Positions 1-10,139 of a stretch of DNA of 16,926 bases are shown here, one piece after another. The position numbers were made by a program, and so were the translations under genes. The DNA is taken from the NCBI GenBank assembly GCA_027596035.1, contig JADGJA010000495.1:1-16926 (forward strand), in the 5' to 3' direction. The stretch's first letter is position 1, and each line of letters starts with the position of its first letter. Source of the stretch: Thoreauomyces humboldtii. Its lineage: Eukaryota > Chytridiomycota > Chytridiomycetes > Spizellomycetales > Powellomycetaceae. The notes beneath the pieces are model-generated. The model saw only the letters and a program-made list of their open reading frames with translations, made no database searches and had not been told where the DNA came from.

Positions 1-307
1 GGGGGGAAGAGAGAGAGAAGAGGGACCGCCGGGAAAACCGAGCGCAAGGAGAGAGGGAGCAGAGGAAGAAAGACGATGAATGCTCACAGACAAATGCTAG
101 CAAGATATAAAGCACCTGCTGTTTGCAAATGTTGCAGGATGCAACTGGCCACTCCTCGTATACTCAGTACATGGGATGCGCGATTGCGACGCATTGGGTA
201 TCGATACCTTGCATCTTTCACACCTTTCGTGTGCATCAGAATCCCACGGAAGCTGTCGAACACAAACCTTCCTCCTCAGCAACACTTTTGGTCCTTTTGG
301 TGCGGGA
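1..307. other. Upstream region of the tafazzin gene; GA-rich at the window edge
   Basis: No gene is supported here. The first 75 bases are strongly purine-rich (GA runs), a composition common in fungal promoters and 5' leaders. An ATG at 176 is in frame with the tafazzin start at 308 and would add 44 residues. That extension has no targeting character and does not resemble the N terminus of the family, so it was not used. Confidence 0.5.
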
Positions 308-1640
308 ATGAGCGTCCATCCCGCTCCTCAGTCTCCCACTGCCGTGCCGCTCATGACTCCCGGAGCGCCCCTCAAGCTGGCGTCAGCCAAGCGGGCTGTC
401 ATCGGTAGGGTCGGATTTTCAGCCCGTCATAATGCCTTCACATGTCGCTGACACCGCCCCCCCCGGGTTCTCTACCTGCAGGGACCGTCGGCTTCTTCTC
501 GAAGATTTTCGTGAACGCTTACTGCAAGACGCATACGATCAACGAGCAGAGGCTCTTCAGGACGGTTCTGGACAATCGCGATCGACCGCTGATCACGGTG
601 GCCAACCACTCGTCGGTTTTGGACGACCCGGGAATGGTGAGCAGAAAGAGTCATCTTCGCCCGGTCGTCTTCGCTCGCAACTGACTCGTTTCGCGCTCTC
701 GACAGTGGGGTACGAAGATCTCATACTGGTGGGACGCCGGAGCAGAAGGACGACAGTTGATCTCAACTTCCATGTGTGGTCCGTCCCCGCAGGTGTATTG
801 CCATGGAAGATACTCCTGAGCCAAAAGCGGATGCGATGGTCGCTCGGGGCAAAGGAGATCTGCTTCGGCAACCGGTGCGTGTGGCGGCGGGAAAATCAAG
901 GGCCCATAGGCCTGTGTCGCATACCATCTTACCTCGGTCGTGCTGTTTCCGTTCGCGCTAGGACAACGGCATGGTTCTTTGCATCTGGGCGAGTGATACC
1001 TATTGTACGGGGCGATGGCATACATCAGCCGGGGATGGACTTGGCGGTGGAGAAACTGAACGAAAACGGCTGGGTTCATATCTTCTCTGAAGGTAACGGG
1101 GCGAGTTGAGGCGGACAATGCTCAAGTCGGGTCATTTTCATGCTGATCGTCTCTCCCTCGTTCTAGGCAAGGTGAACCAGGAATCAACGATGCTGCCTTT
1201 TCGGTGGGGGATAGCGCGGCTCATCATGGAGTCGAAAGTACCTCCGATCGTTCTCCCATTCTGGCATAAGGTTGGCCGCGACGTTACGAATTGCATCTTA
1301 CCACGAGGCGGCGAGAGCTCATCTCCCACTGCCTTTCCCAAAGGGCTTTGAGAACGTCATGCCGGAACCGAAAGTGGAAACGGACAAGTACTACCCTCGC
1401 GCACGAAAAGAGTTGATTCTCTCGTATGGCGAGCCGGTCGACTTCGCCAGTAACGGGGTGCTTGAACAAACGAAGGAGATGGACGACGCCGCTGCCCGCA
1501 TTCACATCACTGATTACATCTTCAACGAGACAGTCAAGGTTCAGAAGGACACGGAAAGGATGCTAGGAGATCCGCTTTGGAGGAAACGGGGGAAGCCGCA
1601 GCTCAACGTAGATTCGCCTCGGACCGGAGATCCGGCCTAG
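308..1640 (+). CDS. TAZ1: Tafazzin-type phospholipid transacylase (cardiolipin remodelling), seven exons
   Basis: Exons 308-404, 482-636, 706-709, 793-874, 962-1092, 1167-1270 and 1344-1640 give 289 residues. Tafazzin moves acyl chains between phospholipids and monolysocardiolipin in mitochondrial membranes. The acyltransferase HX4D motif is H75-D80 (NHSSVLDDP), followed by WGVLPWK and MRWSLGAKEICF, RGDGIHQPGMD and the FSEGK block (154-158), where most relatives have FPEG. Then come FRWGIARLI and PPIVLPFWHKGFE. These blocks match tafazzins in order and spacing, and the length is normal for the family. Introns are 69-87 bp with GT-AG ends. Exon 3 is only 4 nt (TGGG), but it restores both the frame and the conserved Trp-Gly after DDP. 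The start at 308 is the nearest upstream in-frame ATG; an ATG at 353 or 176 is possible. Tail-to-tail with PEX16, 207 bp apart. Confidence 0.93.
706..709 (+). other. TAZ1: 4-nt microexon of the tafazzin gene
   Basis: An AG at 704-705 and a GT at 710-711 flank the four bases TGGG. Including them gives DDP-G-M-W-G-V-L-P; yeast tafazzin reads DDP-L-V-W-A-T-L-P here. Skipping it joins exon 2 (phase 0) to exon 4 in the wrong frame. Reading through instead meets a TGA soon after position 792. The call rests on frame and homology, not on transcripts. Confidence 0.8.
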
Positions 1641-1847
1641 TTTCTCTCCCCTTCCTGCCCAGCAAGAAGCTCCTGATTTTGGACCGTGTTAAGCTGAAGC
1701 CCTTTGTAATAGAGTCGTAGAGCGCGCAGTAGTTTCATGCACGTTGCACCCAAGTCTGAAAGGTGAAGTTGCATGTTGTGAAGGATGGCTTTGACAGAGT
1801 CAAGATGAGAAAGAAATACAAAACGTAAATGGCAAGTGGTCCTAAAT

Positions 1848-3188
1848 TCAATAACCCGACGTGTAGAAGTGCCACTTCTCCCAAAGAGGCTGGTAATCGC
1901 GTAGTATGCCTGCCAAAAGAAAGTTCGGTTGCGGTGAGCTTCCGGAACGGAACGTATGGGGCCAGTCAAACATACCAGCGAAGAGAGAGATAAGAGGCCT
2001 GCGACCTGCGCCTTCTACGAACGCATTCATGCGTTCCCGGGTCCAGCGGGTGTAGAACGGATTCCGGAGGAGGTAGTAAAGGAGAAGCCAGAACCGACGC
2101 TTGAACTCGTCTCGCTCGAGTAGTGTCAGATTTGGGCGGAACCCGAGCGTGGACGGGTCCAGAGACGTAGCGAGGCTGAGCAGCTCCATGGTCAACGAGA
2201 TGAGATATGGTTTGTAGGAGGCAGGCCCGAGTTTTCGAAGGGCAAGGACTGGGAAAGAGAGTCCGGTAGATCAGCAAGGTGACCTGAGAAACCGCGGACT
2301 TTTCAACGCACCATAAACCAATGGGCGGAGAATGAACATGTATTCGGCCCATATCCGAGTGGGTGATATGGTCCGAAGAAGATCCATCGGTGACCTCGCA
2401 GATTCCGTCAACGCCTTTGATAGAAGATATTGTACGGCGTGGTCGTATCCCCCCTTCTCCTGCTTTGTGATCTGATCCACCAGGATGTGTTCCTTCCCGG
2501 TGCGCTTGCCAGTCCACGTCGCGGATGGTGCGCCAACCTCTGGCGGCTCTACCGTCGCAGGATCGTAGTCACGCTCTGGGACCGTCGCATGCATCGTGAT
2601 CCGGTTCCGCGACAGCTTCAAGAGAGCCAGCCGACACAGTACCCTGGCAAGCACGTCAGAGTCAAGACGGATATGGAAACGACGTTCTTTCGTAATGGAG
2701 GCCTCGTTGCTTACTTGATAACCTCTATCCCCATTATGGTCCGCCTCTTCCCCTTTTGCCCGCCAAACTTGGTTGCACCCATCTCCATTAGCACCTCGAA
2801 CATCTGCACGATGGTGAGCGTGTAGGACACACGCTTATACGTTGTGCTTCCTCGGAGCATGAACCGCGTGTAGCGATTGAATTTGCTGGCCGTTGATTCC
2901 GGTTGCTGGCCTAGCGCCGCCGGCGCCAAGATGGTATCGTGGTACAGCGAGACGAGGTTCACAGTCGCGAAAACTACGGGTCGACGTGTCTCAGGATTAG
3001 CATCCATACTCGCTCAGATCCGCCCAAACTGCACTTTTTCGGCACGTACTAGCTTCCGACGCCATGTCAGCGTCTTTGAACCGACCCGGCAGGATGTAGG
3101 TAAGGGATCGCAAACCGCCCTCCAGACCGCTGATTTGCGGCGCATTGTGAAGCACGAACGACTCGTATTTAGCGACTAGTTCAGACAT
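1848..3188 (-). CDS. PEX16: Peroxisomal membrane biogenesis protein PEX16 (peroxin-16), five exons
   Basis: Minus-strand exons 3188-3050, 2973-2715, 2643-2312, 2248-1976 and 1909-1848 join into 354 residues; introns are 76, 71, 63 and 66 bp, all GT-AG. PEX16 is an integral membrane peroxin that recruits PEX3 and helps insert membrane proteins at the ER or peroxisome. Recognisable blocks are GLRSLTYILPGRFKDAD near residue 30, then NLVSLYHDTIL, the family block EVLMEMGATKFGGQKGKRR and RIWAEYMFILRPLVY. These are followed by RRFWLLLYYLLRNPFYTRWT and the C-terminal ILRDYQPLWEKWHFYTSGY. This order and length fit fungal and animal PEX16. The gene is absent from Saccharomyces, so it also argues for a non-budding-yeast fungus. 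It ends 207 bp from the convergent tafazzin gene. Confidence 0.93.
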
Positions 3189-3646
3189 GGCGAAGTGTCA
3201 CTGATATTGCTGGAAGTGTGTCCGACTCGCTTTTAACGTTGGCTGTGATACGGTGATCTGGGCAATTGAACACAAATTCGAACGACCCTTGCTGAGAGTT
3301 GACCGGCTTCCGTAGGCAGATGCTCTCGTTCGTGAGCTTCAACGGGACACTTGAGGGTCGAGTGGCTTCTCCGGGCCTTCAAAGACTGTACTCCCTCGCC
3401 TGATGGAGTTCAAGGCAAACGTCCGGGGAGAAGCGGGTGAGCGGTGGGAGGAGGGGTGAGCTCACAGTCTCACACGAGGCATTTGATTCGACAGGGTTTT
3501 CAACCTATCCCTGCAGGTCCCAACTGCAGGTCTCCGGGCGGTCGCCGCCGCCTGGTGGTTCTTCGAATATGATAACGAGCCAGTTCTATTTACATATGCA
3601 GCATAAACGATGTACAGGTTGCCCAAAGCCCACAGATGATGCTCCA
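3189..3646. other. Intergenic: PEX16 promoter and FTR1 3' flank
   Basis: No coding signal is supported. The stretch should hold the PEX16 promoter (next to 3188, read leftward) and the 3' untranslated region of the iron permease. A 9-bp direct repeat CTGCAGGTC occurs at 3511-3519 and 3524-3532. No clear TATA box was found. Confidence 0.5.
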
Positions 3647-4886
3647 TCAACCAAGCAACGGCTCCGCTTCTCCCGGAGAAACTTCCACCAGCACCTCTTC
3701 CTTCTCTCGCTTGCGTTCCACCGCTTTGATTGAGAACAGCCATACCATCACGGCGACCCAATAGAGGCAGTATCCAACTACCGATGCCGGGGTGCCGATG
3801 TTGGAGAACCCCGTACAGGCGTTGAGGATTGACCATCCAGATTGCTTCGGGTCGAATAGGAGCCACCACAGCGATGTCGTGTACCGCGCCATCGGTGCCG
3901 GGCCGTCATCGCCTGCCCCGGGCGGGTATATGAGGCTGTCGAGCCACTGTTTGGTCTCGATTGCGCGAATGCCTCGAGTGAAGAGGCCGGCCGCGACCAC
4001 CAAGAGGCAGGAGGTGGAGGCGATGAAAAAGTACTTGAGCTTCAGTTTGTTGCCGCCGAAGAAGATGGCAAGACCCAAGCCAGCTCCGACAGCAAACCCG
4101 ACTATGCAGGCGAGGGGCAGAGACCGCGGATCGTCCGAAAGTCCGACACCGGCTAAGGCGAGGAAAATATTGGCATCGAGAATTGACAAAGAACGACAGC
4201 AGCAAACGTGAGACCTACCGACAAAGACGACCGTCTCTATGCCTTCGCGCAGGATCGTGATGAACGGGAGGAAGAACAGCGCGTACTTCTCCGACGCGAA
4301 GGCTCTGGCGGCGCGCGGGGCAAGGCGATGAAGGAGCGACGTCCCCGCCTCGGAATCAGAAACGTCGCTCCCTTCCGTGACCTCGGCATCCCGCTGACCC
4401 TGCACGCGATGACGGTCGAACTCGTTCATGACCTTCAAGCGCCACTTGTCCTGGTGACTGATCCGGGACGACTTGAGCATCGTGATGCCGACGGCCGTCA
4501 CGGTGATTGACGCGATGAGGGCGAGTATCCCTTCCCACAGCAGCTCCTTATCCGACCAAACATCGTTCTCGAACTTTGCGAGGAGCACCACCACGACCGC
4601 GGCAATGCAAGATACGAGAAGCAAGCCGACACCGGTCCCTGCCCAGACCTGCGCGGATTGGAGGGTAAGTAAGGAAGAGGAGGAAAGAAAGGAACCCGGT
4701 TGCAACCGGGTGGACGCGTGGACCGACCTGCTTCTTCAATCGTCTATATAGCACGGGGTCATCTCCGAAAACTTGTTTGCAGAAAGCGAGTAGGACAGAT
4801 ATGAGAATCGACGCTTCTGTGGTCTCCCGGAACAGGACAAAGAAGGCTGGCACGCTGAATAGGTCAGGCATGACGATGGCTGCCAA
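3647..4886 (-). CDS. FTR1: High-affinity plasma-membrane iron permease, FTR1 family, three exons
   Basis: Exons 4886-4728, 4648-4219 and 4152-3647 give 364 residues; introns are 79 and 66 bp. FTR1 carries ferric iron across the plasma membrane, taking it from a partner ferroxidase (Fet3). Both REXXE iron-binding motifs are present: R20-E24 (RETTE) in the first membrane segment and R187-E191 (REGIE) in the fourth. About seven hydrophobic segments can be drawn. A charged loop lies between segments 3 and 4, and the C-terminal tail ends in acidic residues with EPLLG. Length is typical. The first intron uses a weak GTCGGT donor, but splicing there joins KKQ to VWAGTGVG as in relatives. Oddities: the first motif is RETTE rather than REGLE, a variant also seen in basidiomycetes, and no ferroxidase gene sits beside it in this window. 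Confidence 0.93.
4694..4711. repeat. 18-bp perfect palindrome in FTR1 intron 1
   Basis: ACCCGGTTGCAACCGGGT equals its own reverse complement. It lies inside the 79-bp first intron of the iron permease gene. It could be a DNA site for a dimeric protein or an RNA hairpin with almost no loop. No known factor was matched. Confidence 0.8.
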
Positions 4887-5662
4887 GTACTGTAGCTATT
4901 GATACACGTATGAACGTTAGGAATGTTTGGTCCAAGACTGAAAGGAAAGATCCATTGCGGTTCCTTTACTTGGGCAAGGAACAGGGAGGGGAACGGGGAA
5001 CGCGGAACCATCTGCGTCACCCGATTGGAACCGCCGACCCGACAATCCCCAGGGCTCGGTCCCCCTCCCTGGCACGGACGGACGGACGGTCGAAAAGATA
5101 GGGTTCTCGACGGCTGTCGAACAGCGTGGGCTGCCGCGGTCGCCGTCTCGCCGTTCTCCAGGCCTCTCCAGGAGGAGGGGTTCCACTGCACTATCATTGG
5201 ACCGGTAGGGATCCAGGGGTTTCTCCCTTACTGGTCTTGATCCTGGTCTTCTGCTTTGCGAGTTGCCTGGGGACACTGGTTGTCAAGGCGCTGATAGAAG
5301 ATCAATCTCTGGGTCAAAGAAACGATGGCGTGCGGACTTTTGAGAAATCTGCAGCAAGCTCTGGGGGCAGTCGTAACTTCGCCCATGCCGCAGCCTGTCC
5401 CTAATACAATTGTCTTGCTGACAGAGGAGAGAAGCGTCAAGGCATTACGATAAGCTTTTAGGACGCCGTCGTGCCGCCCCCCTTGCCACGCTTTGATCTA
5501 TTAGACGCTTGGCTGTCAGGGAGGTTCAGAGCTAAGCGGGTGCTGTCTGAACAGCTCTTCCCACGCTCGCATTTTCTCACAACTCCAACCGCTAGTTGCC
5601 TCCCATTTCCTCGTACAATCACTTATCACTCAACTTGGATATCGTCTCAGAGATCAAGCATA
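4887..5662. promoter_or_regulatory. Divergent promoter region between FTR1 and the TIM-barrel-like gene
   Basis: About 780 bp without a convincing gene; the open frames here have no recognisable features. It must serve the iron permease (leftward) and the gene starting at 5663 (rightward). Two GATAA-type hexamers occur: CGATAA at 5448-5453 and TTATCA (reverse of TGATAA) at 5623-5628. Fungal iron repressors of the Fep1/Urbs1/Sre1 family bind WGATAA near FTR1 genes, but both sites lie over 550 bp from the FTR1 start, so the link is weak. A short GGAC tandem run lies near 5076-5090. Confidence 0.4.
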
Positions 5663-8134
5663 ATGACCATAGCACTTCGTAGTCTGTTCACTCCGAGCAC
5701 TCCTCCCGCATCACGGAGGTCATCTAATGTCACCACCAAATCGCTCCCACTGCAACGGTCAGAGGAGGTGCTCTCGGTGTCCATCAGTGCCGGAAAACTC
5801 AAGCAATGCGCTTGGAAGATGCTCGACGATTGCATCGTGCTCGTTCATATTGCCGAGACCAAGCAGAGGGTTCAGAACGGCATTCCCTTTGTAAGCTCTA
5901 CACAGCTTCCATACGGTAGGCACGAGCATCGAAACCCTGGGAACATTTTCTCCAGCTCGTCTCACTCCTGAATCTTCTTCGTTCAGCCGGGATGATGGAG
6001 CCTGAGGATCTGTATACCGCATTCATCGATCGCATTGACCAGATATTCGACTCCTCCGCCGACCAGCACGAGGCTTTGACCAGCATCGCCACTCTCGTGC
6101 TCAAGGCAGAGACGCTCTACTCTCTCATGCATGCTATCGACGGAATCGTGCACATGCTGCGACCCATGACTCAACTCGTCCTCGCCAATCACGATACCTT
6201 GATCGACAACGCCTTCTTCTCAAAGACGCAAGCCGAGTCACATGTGGTGCTGAAGTGGTGCCCAAAGCTTTCGTTCCACTTCATGGATGCAGTCAGTAGT
6301 ATGCTACACAAACTGCGGCGAGAGACTCGGCGATGTTCAGGTAGGCGCATCAGGACGTCACCGAGTTTCGAATGGCGATGGCAGTTCTACTCACCGAATA
6401 ACGGCACTAGCTGCCGAATTCCTTGCCGTTTACCTTGCTTATGTCAATCTTTCGACTCAATGCACATACCGCATACCTTCTGTGTCCCTGCAACCTCGCT
6501 TCCTGGGAACTCCCGGGTTCAGGACTCATGCGCAAACGTACATGTCCCTGACGGACCCAGGGGACGGTCATCGGTTCGGAACCACCAAACACGCAGACTG
6601 GATGCGGGGAGCGGTAAGCGGAAGGAAACCTCCACCTTCATCTGCCATATCTGAGTAACCGCTTTGTTGCAGATTGTGCATGTTGAACATTTGGAAAGAC
6701 CTGGAAACCTGCCGCGCTCTGACTGCGAATCATACCGAATTCCTTCCATCTTGGACTTTGCTCTGGTGCGCCTGCACGCAGGCCCCGCTGCACCTACCAC
6801 CGTACGTATCCATCAGACGTCGAAATAAAAGTCAATTCAAGCAGCTAAGAATGTCGCGTAGTACTTTGTCGGCAGGATGTTGAAGGATGCAGGAACCTTT
6901 GACCAAGATTTCATCAAAGTTGTGAACACAGTCGCAGCTGCCGCCAGCGTCAGTCATGGTGCAAAAAAATGATGAAAAGACGAATCTAACCCCCGTAATC
7001 TTATAGGCGGCTTTTGCTCTGGGCGCTGCCGAGTGCAAGGTTGCCATGGACGGTCTGACCACATCGCAATGCATCGCGTACATGCGTGCGCTTTCTGCTG
7101 CGATTATGAGGAACCGTCACCGGCAATACCTCTCATGCGCGTGGAACATCAACACTACCCTAATTGACGATGCTCCTCCATTCCCGCCCGTATCCCGACG
7201 CATGATCACGGAACGCATGGATATCGGCCGACGAGCTATCGAAATTGCGATCTTGGGCGGGTTCGACAAGATCACCTGGGATGGTGCCTCCGATAGATAC
7301 CCTTCGAAGTGCATCATCGACCAGCTTGGTTTCCGATGCGCTCTTCAGCTGGTGCATCTAGCTCACGAAGGTATACCTATGCATATTCTGGGGCCAGATG
7401 TCGACAGGTCGGGTCGCTGACAGATTTCGTTAGCTGGCTTCGTGACCTACTTTTCCGCTGGTTTCAAGTTTGACCAGATTTCCGAAGCTGTCTTGACCGG
7501 GATCGATGGCATCGGCATCGGTGGAGCCCAGGTCCTACGCTTCATGGACCCCGCAACCGGAATGCACGGTCCCTATCTCGAGGAGAACATTGACGAGATC
7601 CTTGCTCGGCGGGACGTAGCCGAAAGGACCGTTCGAGGGAAAGGCGTCACACTGCTCTCCCGCCTGGACCGCATGTACCATGAAGGGAGCATCACCGCCA
7701 CCGAAGACTCTCGTCGACGCAAGCTTTATCTCGCACTGGCCGACGCCAAGGAACAGGTCATCAAGAGAATGCTCAAAAAGTGCGCCACGGTGATGGACTT
7801 GCCGCAGGACGGCGAGACCCCGTTCACGGGACGTGCCAAGAGATTGACGTCGTCGGTGAAGCCTCTGCTCAAAAAGTACGCAGTCAACAGTCAGGAGTGG
7901 GCGGACTTTGTCGGTCGCATCAAGAAACTCATTGCCTGGGATGACGAGCAGGAGATCTACGAAGGTAAGGGATCGTTTCGACGCTCAGAAGCAATTTCGA
8001 CGGGACGTTAACACATTTCCTACCCAGAGTACTGCTCACCTCCGTGGGCCAACTGGCGCAAAGCTTACCGCGCGGATCATCCTTGCATCAGCGACCATTA
8101 CCAGATCGGAAAAGTGATCCCGAATTTGAATTGA
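5663..8134 (+). CDS. Unnamed conserved-looking protein, helical N-terminal half and TIM-barrel-like C-terminal half, eight exons
   Basis: Exons 5663-5890, 5956-6340, 6411-6613, 6673-6805, 6893-6948, 7007-7370, 7434-7964 and 8028-8134 give 668 residues; introns are 58-87 bp. I cannot name it. Residues 1-205 look helical without membrane segments. From about 290 to 495 the order of short hydrophobic strands looks like a TIM barrel. Landmarks are SILDFALVRLHAG, GAAECKVAMDGLT, EIAILGGFDKITWDGASD, FVTYFSAGFKFDQ and DGIGIGGAQVLRFMD, the last resembling a phosphate-binding end of a barrel. The pattern (Lys strand, D..K strand, AG-containing strand, DGIGIGGA) is reminiscent of MfnB/DUF556-type aldolase-like synthases; that is an inference from memory. 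The tail (500-668) is helical and basic and ends with a CSPPWANW block. Exon 2's acceptor at 5955 and the donors at 6806 (GTATCC) and 6949 (GTCAGT) were chosen for frame and are the least certain joins. Confidence 0.75.
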
Positions 8135-8379
8135 GACACTCCTTATTTTTCTCACAAAATGCTCGCTGGCGAGTAGAATACTTTCGTTTTCGTGATACTA
8201 CTCTTTGGCCCTTAGACTAGAACTGCTTGGCTCAGACAATAATAATACGTTTCGACACGCTTTCGTCCACTGATGGAAAGGTAACATCCCCATCACGGAG
8301 GTCGCTTAGTATATTGATGTGACGTGACGAGAAAAGAACCAGACTGTCCTGATATGTGTGTGAATGACTGGTGCTCGAT

Positions 8380-9251
8380 CTACGCTTCTGGCTTCTTGGT
8401 CTTTGATGATGGCTTCGCCGCCGCAGGCTGGAAGTACATGTTGGCGGGGAGCTCCGCCGCGCGTTCCCTGAACATCTTCGCGACCGTATCGACGTTCCGG
8501 AAGGGATCGTTGTCACCTCCGTCTCGGCGATGCAGTACAGCAAGCAGGTCCTCCACGGTCAGGATGTTGGTCAGGTCCACATTCGTGATCTTCGTCCGGC
8601 ACGCCTTCATGCTTCCGTTCACGATCTGTACAGAGAGCCGAAAGATGGCGATCACGAAAGGTCAGCGGGTCGCAGGAGAAAGCGGACGTGAAAAAGAAAC
8701 GGCATGCAAACCTTGAACTTGAGCGATGGGTCCGCCAGCTGGATGGTCCTCCATGCTCCCTCTCCGTCACACGCTACGATGCCTTCCACAACAGTTCGGA
8801 CGGTCGAGTCGATCTCGTTGGAAGGGATGGGTTCAGGTGGATGACGAGTTGTACTGAAGGCCAGAGAGAGAGAGAGAGACGACACGGGGGGAGAGGGGTC
8901 AGCTCACGGCGGGTCACCAACCGATACACGGTCTCCTAGGAAGGATGAAGGTGCCACCCCTCACCTATTTGCACTTTCCGAATCTTCCGAGTCCTCCACG
9001 AGGGCGGCGGAGAGACCGAAAGCTGGTTCTGCGAGGGCTTCGCCGGACTTCAATGCGTCGGTGGTGGCTGCGGAAGCTGGCGCTGCTGCTGTGTTGAGGG
9101 ACGAGGCCTGACGGTTGAGGCTCGCGAGGAGGGATTGGGAGAGGCCGACGGTGGCTGCAAAGGTGGGTGTCGCAGTCCGGAACGCGGCGCTTGCTCTCGC
9201 CCGACGGGCTGCTCGGGCTGACAGGAAGAATGATGCGCGGAGAAATCTCAT
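8380..9251 (-). CDS. Mitochondrial large-subunit ribosomal protein, probably mL50, three exons
   Basis: Exons 9251-8965, 8853-8712 and 8625-8380 give 224 residues; introns are 111 and 86 bp. The N terminus (MRFLRASFFLSARAARRARA) is rich in Arg, Ser and Ala with no acidic residue for over 60 positions, a typical mitochondrial presequence. The C-terminal part reads LKFKIVNGSMKACRTKITN, then LTNILTVEDLLAVLHR and RAAELPANMYFQP. This resembles the mL50 pattern in which a conserved core is followed by a short 'time/valve for dimer' stretch (T-V-x-D-L) and a final L-P-x-N block as in human MRPL50. The identification is moderate; the mitochondrial address is stronger. The first intron, which has a long CT-repeat pyrimidine tract, separates the leader from the core. 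The gene is convergent with the TIM-barrel-like gene (245 bp) and divergent from the MAPR gene. Confidence 0.7.
8862..8880. repeat. GA/CT dinucleotide microsatellite in the mL50 intron
   Basis: A run of AG repeats on the plus strand is CT repeats on the coding strand. It lies 8-26 nt before the acceptor of intron 1 and so supplies its polypyrimidine tract. Such runs mutate in length. Confidence 0.85.
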
Positions 9252-9475
9252 CTTTGGGTTGAGTAGGGGGAGAAGTCGGGTGTGCAAGAGGGGGGCTTTC
9301 AAGGCAACACGGTAATGTGAGGTCCGTGCGAGGAGGAAAGGTGAACAGTTGACGACGACCGACGGGGAAAAAGTTGCAGTGACTGCACAGCCCCAGTTTC
9401 CCGTATGGCCGGCTCAATTGCGATACTCCTCTCGCACAGGCACCTTGACATTCAAGTCTGAAGCAGCAACGCACT
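9252..9475. promoter_or_regulatory. Short bidirectional promoter between the mL50-like and MAPR-like genes
   Basis: Only 224 bp separate the two divergent start codons (9251 on minus, 9476 on plus), so the promoters must overlap or be shared. No TATA box was found on either strand. Confidence 0.6.
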
Positions 9476-9951
9476 ATGGTCGAACGAACAGTTAGCGCAG
9501 CGGAGCTCTCGGCTCATGATGGCACGGATGCGTCCAAGCCCGTCTACTTGGCTGTGAAAGGCACCGGTAATATGTCGTTTGCCTCCATGTTTCTCACTGG
9601 CTTTCGACTTGCTTCCATCAACACCGCTTTCTTTCTTCAGTGTTCGATGTTTCTCAAGCACGAGACATGTACGCACCAGGAGCTGGATATCACGTCTTTG
9701 CTGGCAAGGACGCCTCGAAGGCTCTCGGGAAATCCTCCCTCGACCCCGCCGACTGCATCCCGGATTACTCGGACCTCAACGAGGAGGAGCGGGATACCTT
9801 GGACAAGTGGGAAGCACACTACAGGAAAAAGTACACGGTAGTCGGAAGGACAGAGATTGGTGAGTTATCTCTGGTCTGGATAGTTGGGCTTCCTCGTGAC
9901 TGCAAGCGGCTGATGTCTGGGGCCTGTCCGTCTCATGCAGCGCAGATTTGA
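9476..9951 (+). CDS. Small MAPR-family (Dap1/PGRMC-like) cytochrome b5-fold haem-binding protein, three exons
   Basis: Exons 9476-9566, 9641-9859 and 9941-9951 give 106 residues; introns are 74 and 81 bp. MAPR proteins bind haem through a tyrosine and support sterol-synthesising P450s such as Erg11. The motif order is typical: GTDASKPVYLAVKGTVFDVS, then Y41-APGAG-Y47-HVFAGKDAS, then DYSDLNEEERDTLDKW and a final YTVVGR. Y47 lies where PGRMC1 has its haem-ligating Tyr113, and Y41 matches its Tyr107. There is no N-terminal membrane anchor, unlike Dap1 and PGRMC1, so it may be soluble. The 3' end is ambiguous. The 81-bp second intron has no stop in frame and reaches the same TGA if retained. A second acceptor 5 nt downstream (9945) would give a longer tail ending near 10023. 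Confidence 0.88.
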
Positions 9952-10139
9952 AGACGAAAGCAGCCATGCGCCCGTTCGTGGCCCTCAAACCCTGGTCCAT
10001 ACCATCTCTTCAGCCAAATCTATAGCATCTGGAGAGCACAGCATATTCTTCCAATCCACCAGCGTATTCTGTTGTTGCGTAGGTTATAATGTTAAAGATC
10101 CAGCCTTCAAAACCGTCCCTTCTGCTTTCTCCGCTATGT

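Noticed and set aside
176..307. Upstream in-frame ATG extending tafazzin by 44 residues
   Set aside because: The added residues have neither the hydrophobic nor the targeting character of the family, and the protein from 308 already has normal length.
5126..5404. 92-codon plus-strand frame between FTR1 and the TIM-barrel-like gene
   Set aside because: It has no recognisable motif and no supporting splice structure. It lies in a region needed as promoter for both neighbours.
5448..5628. GATAA motifs as proven iron-repressor sites for FTR1
   Set aside because: Only two isolated hexamers were seen, over 550 bp from the FTR1 start and nearer to the other gene. This is close to chance expectation.
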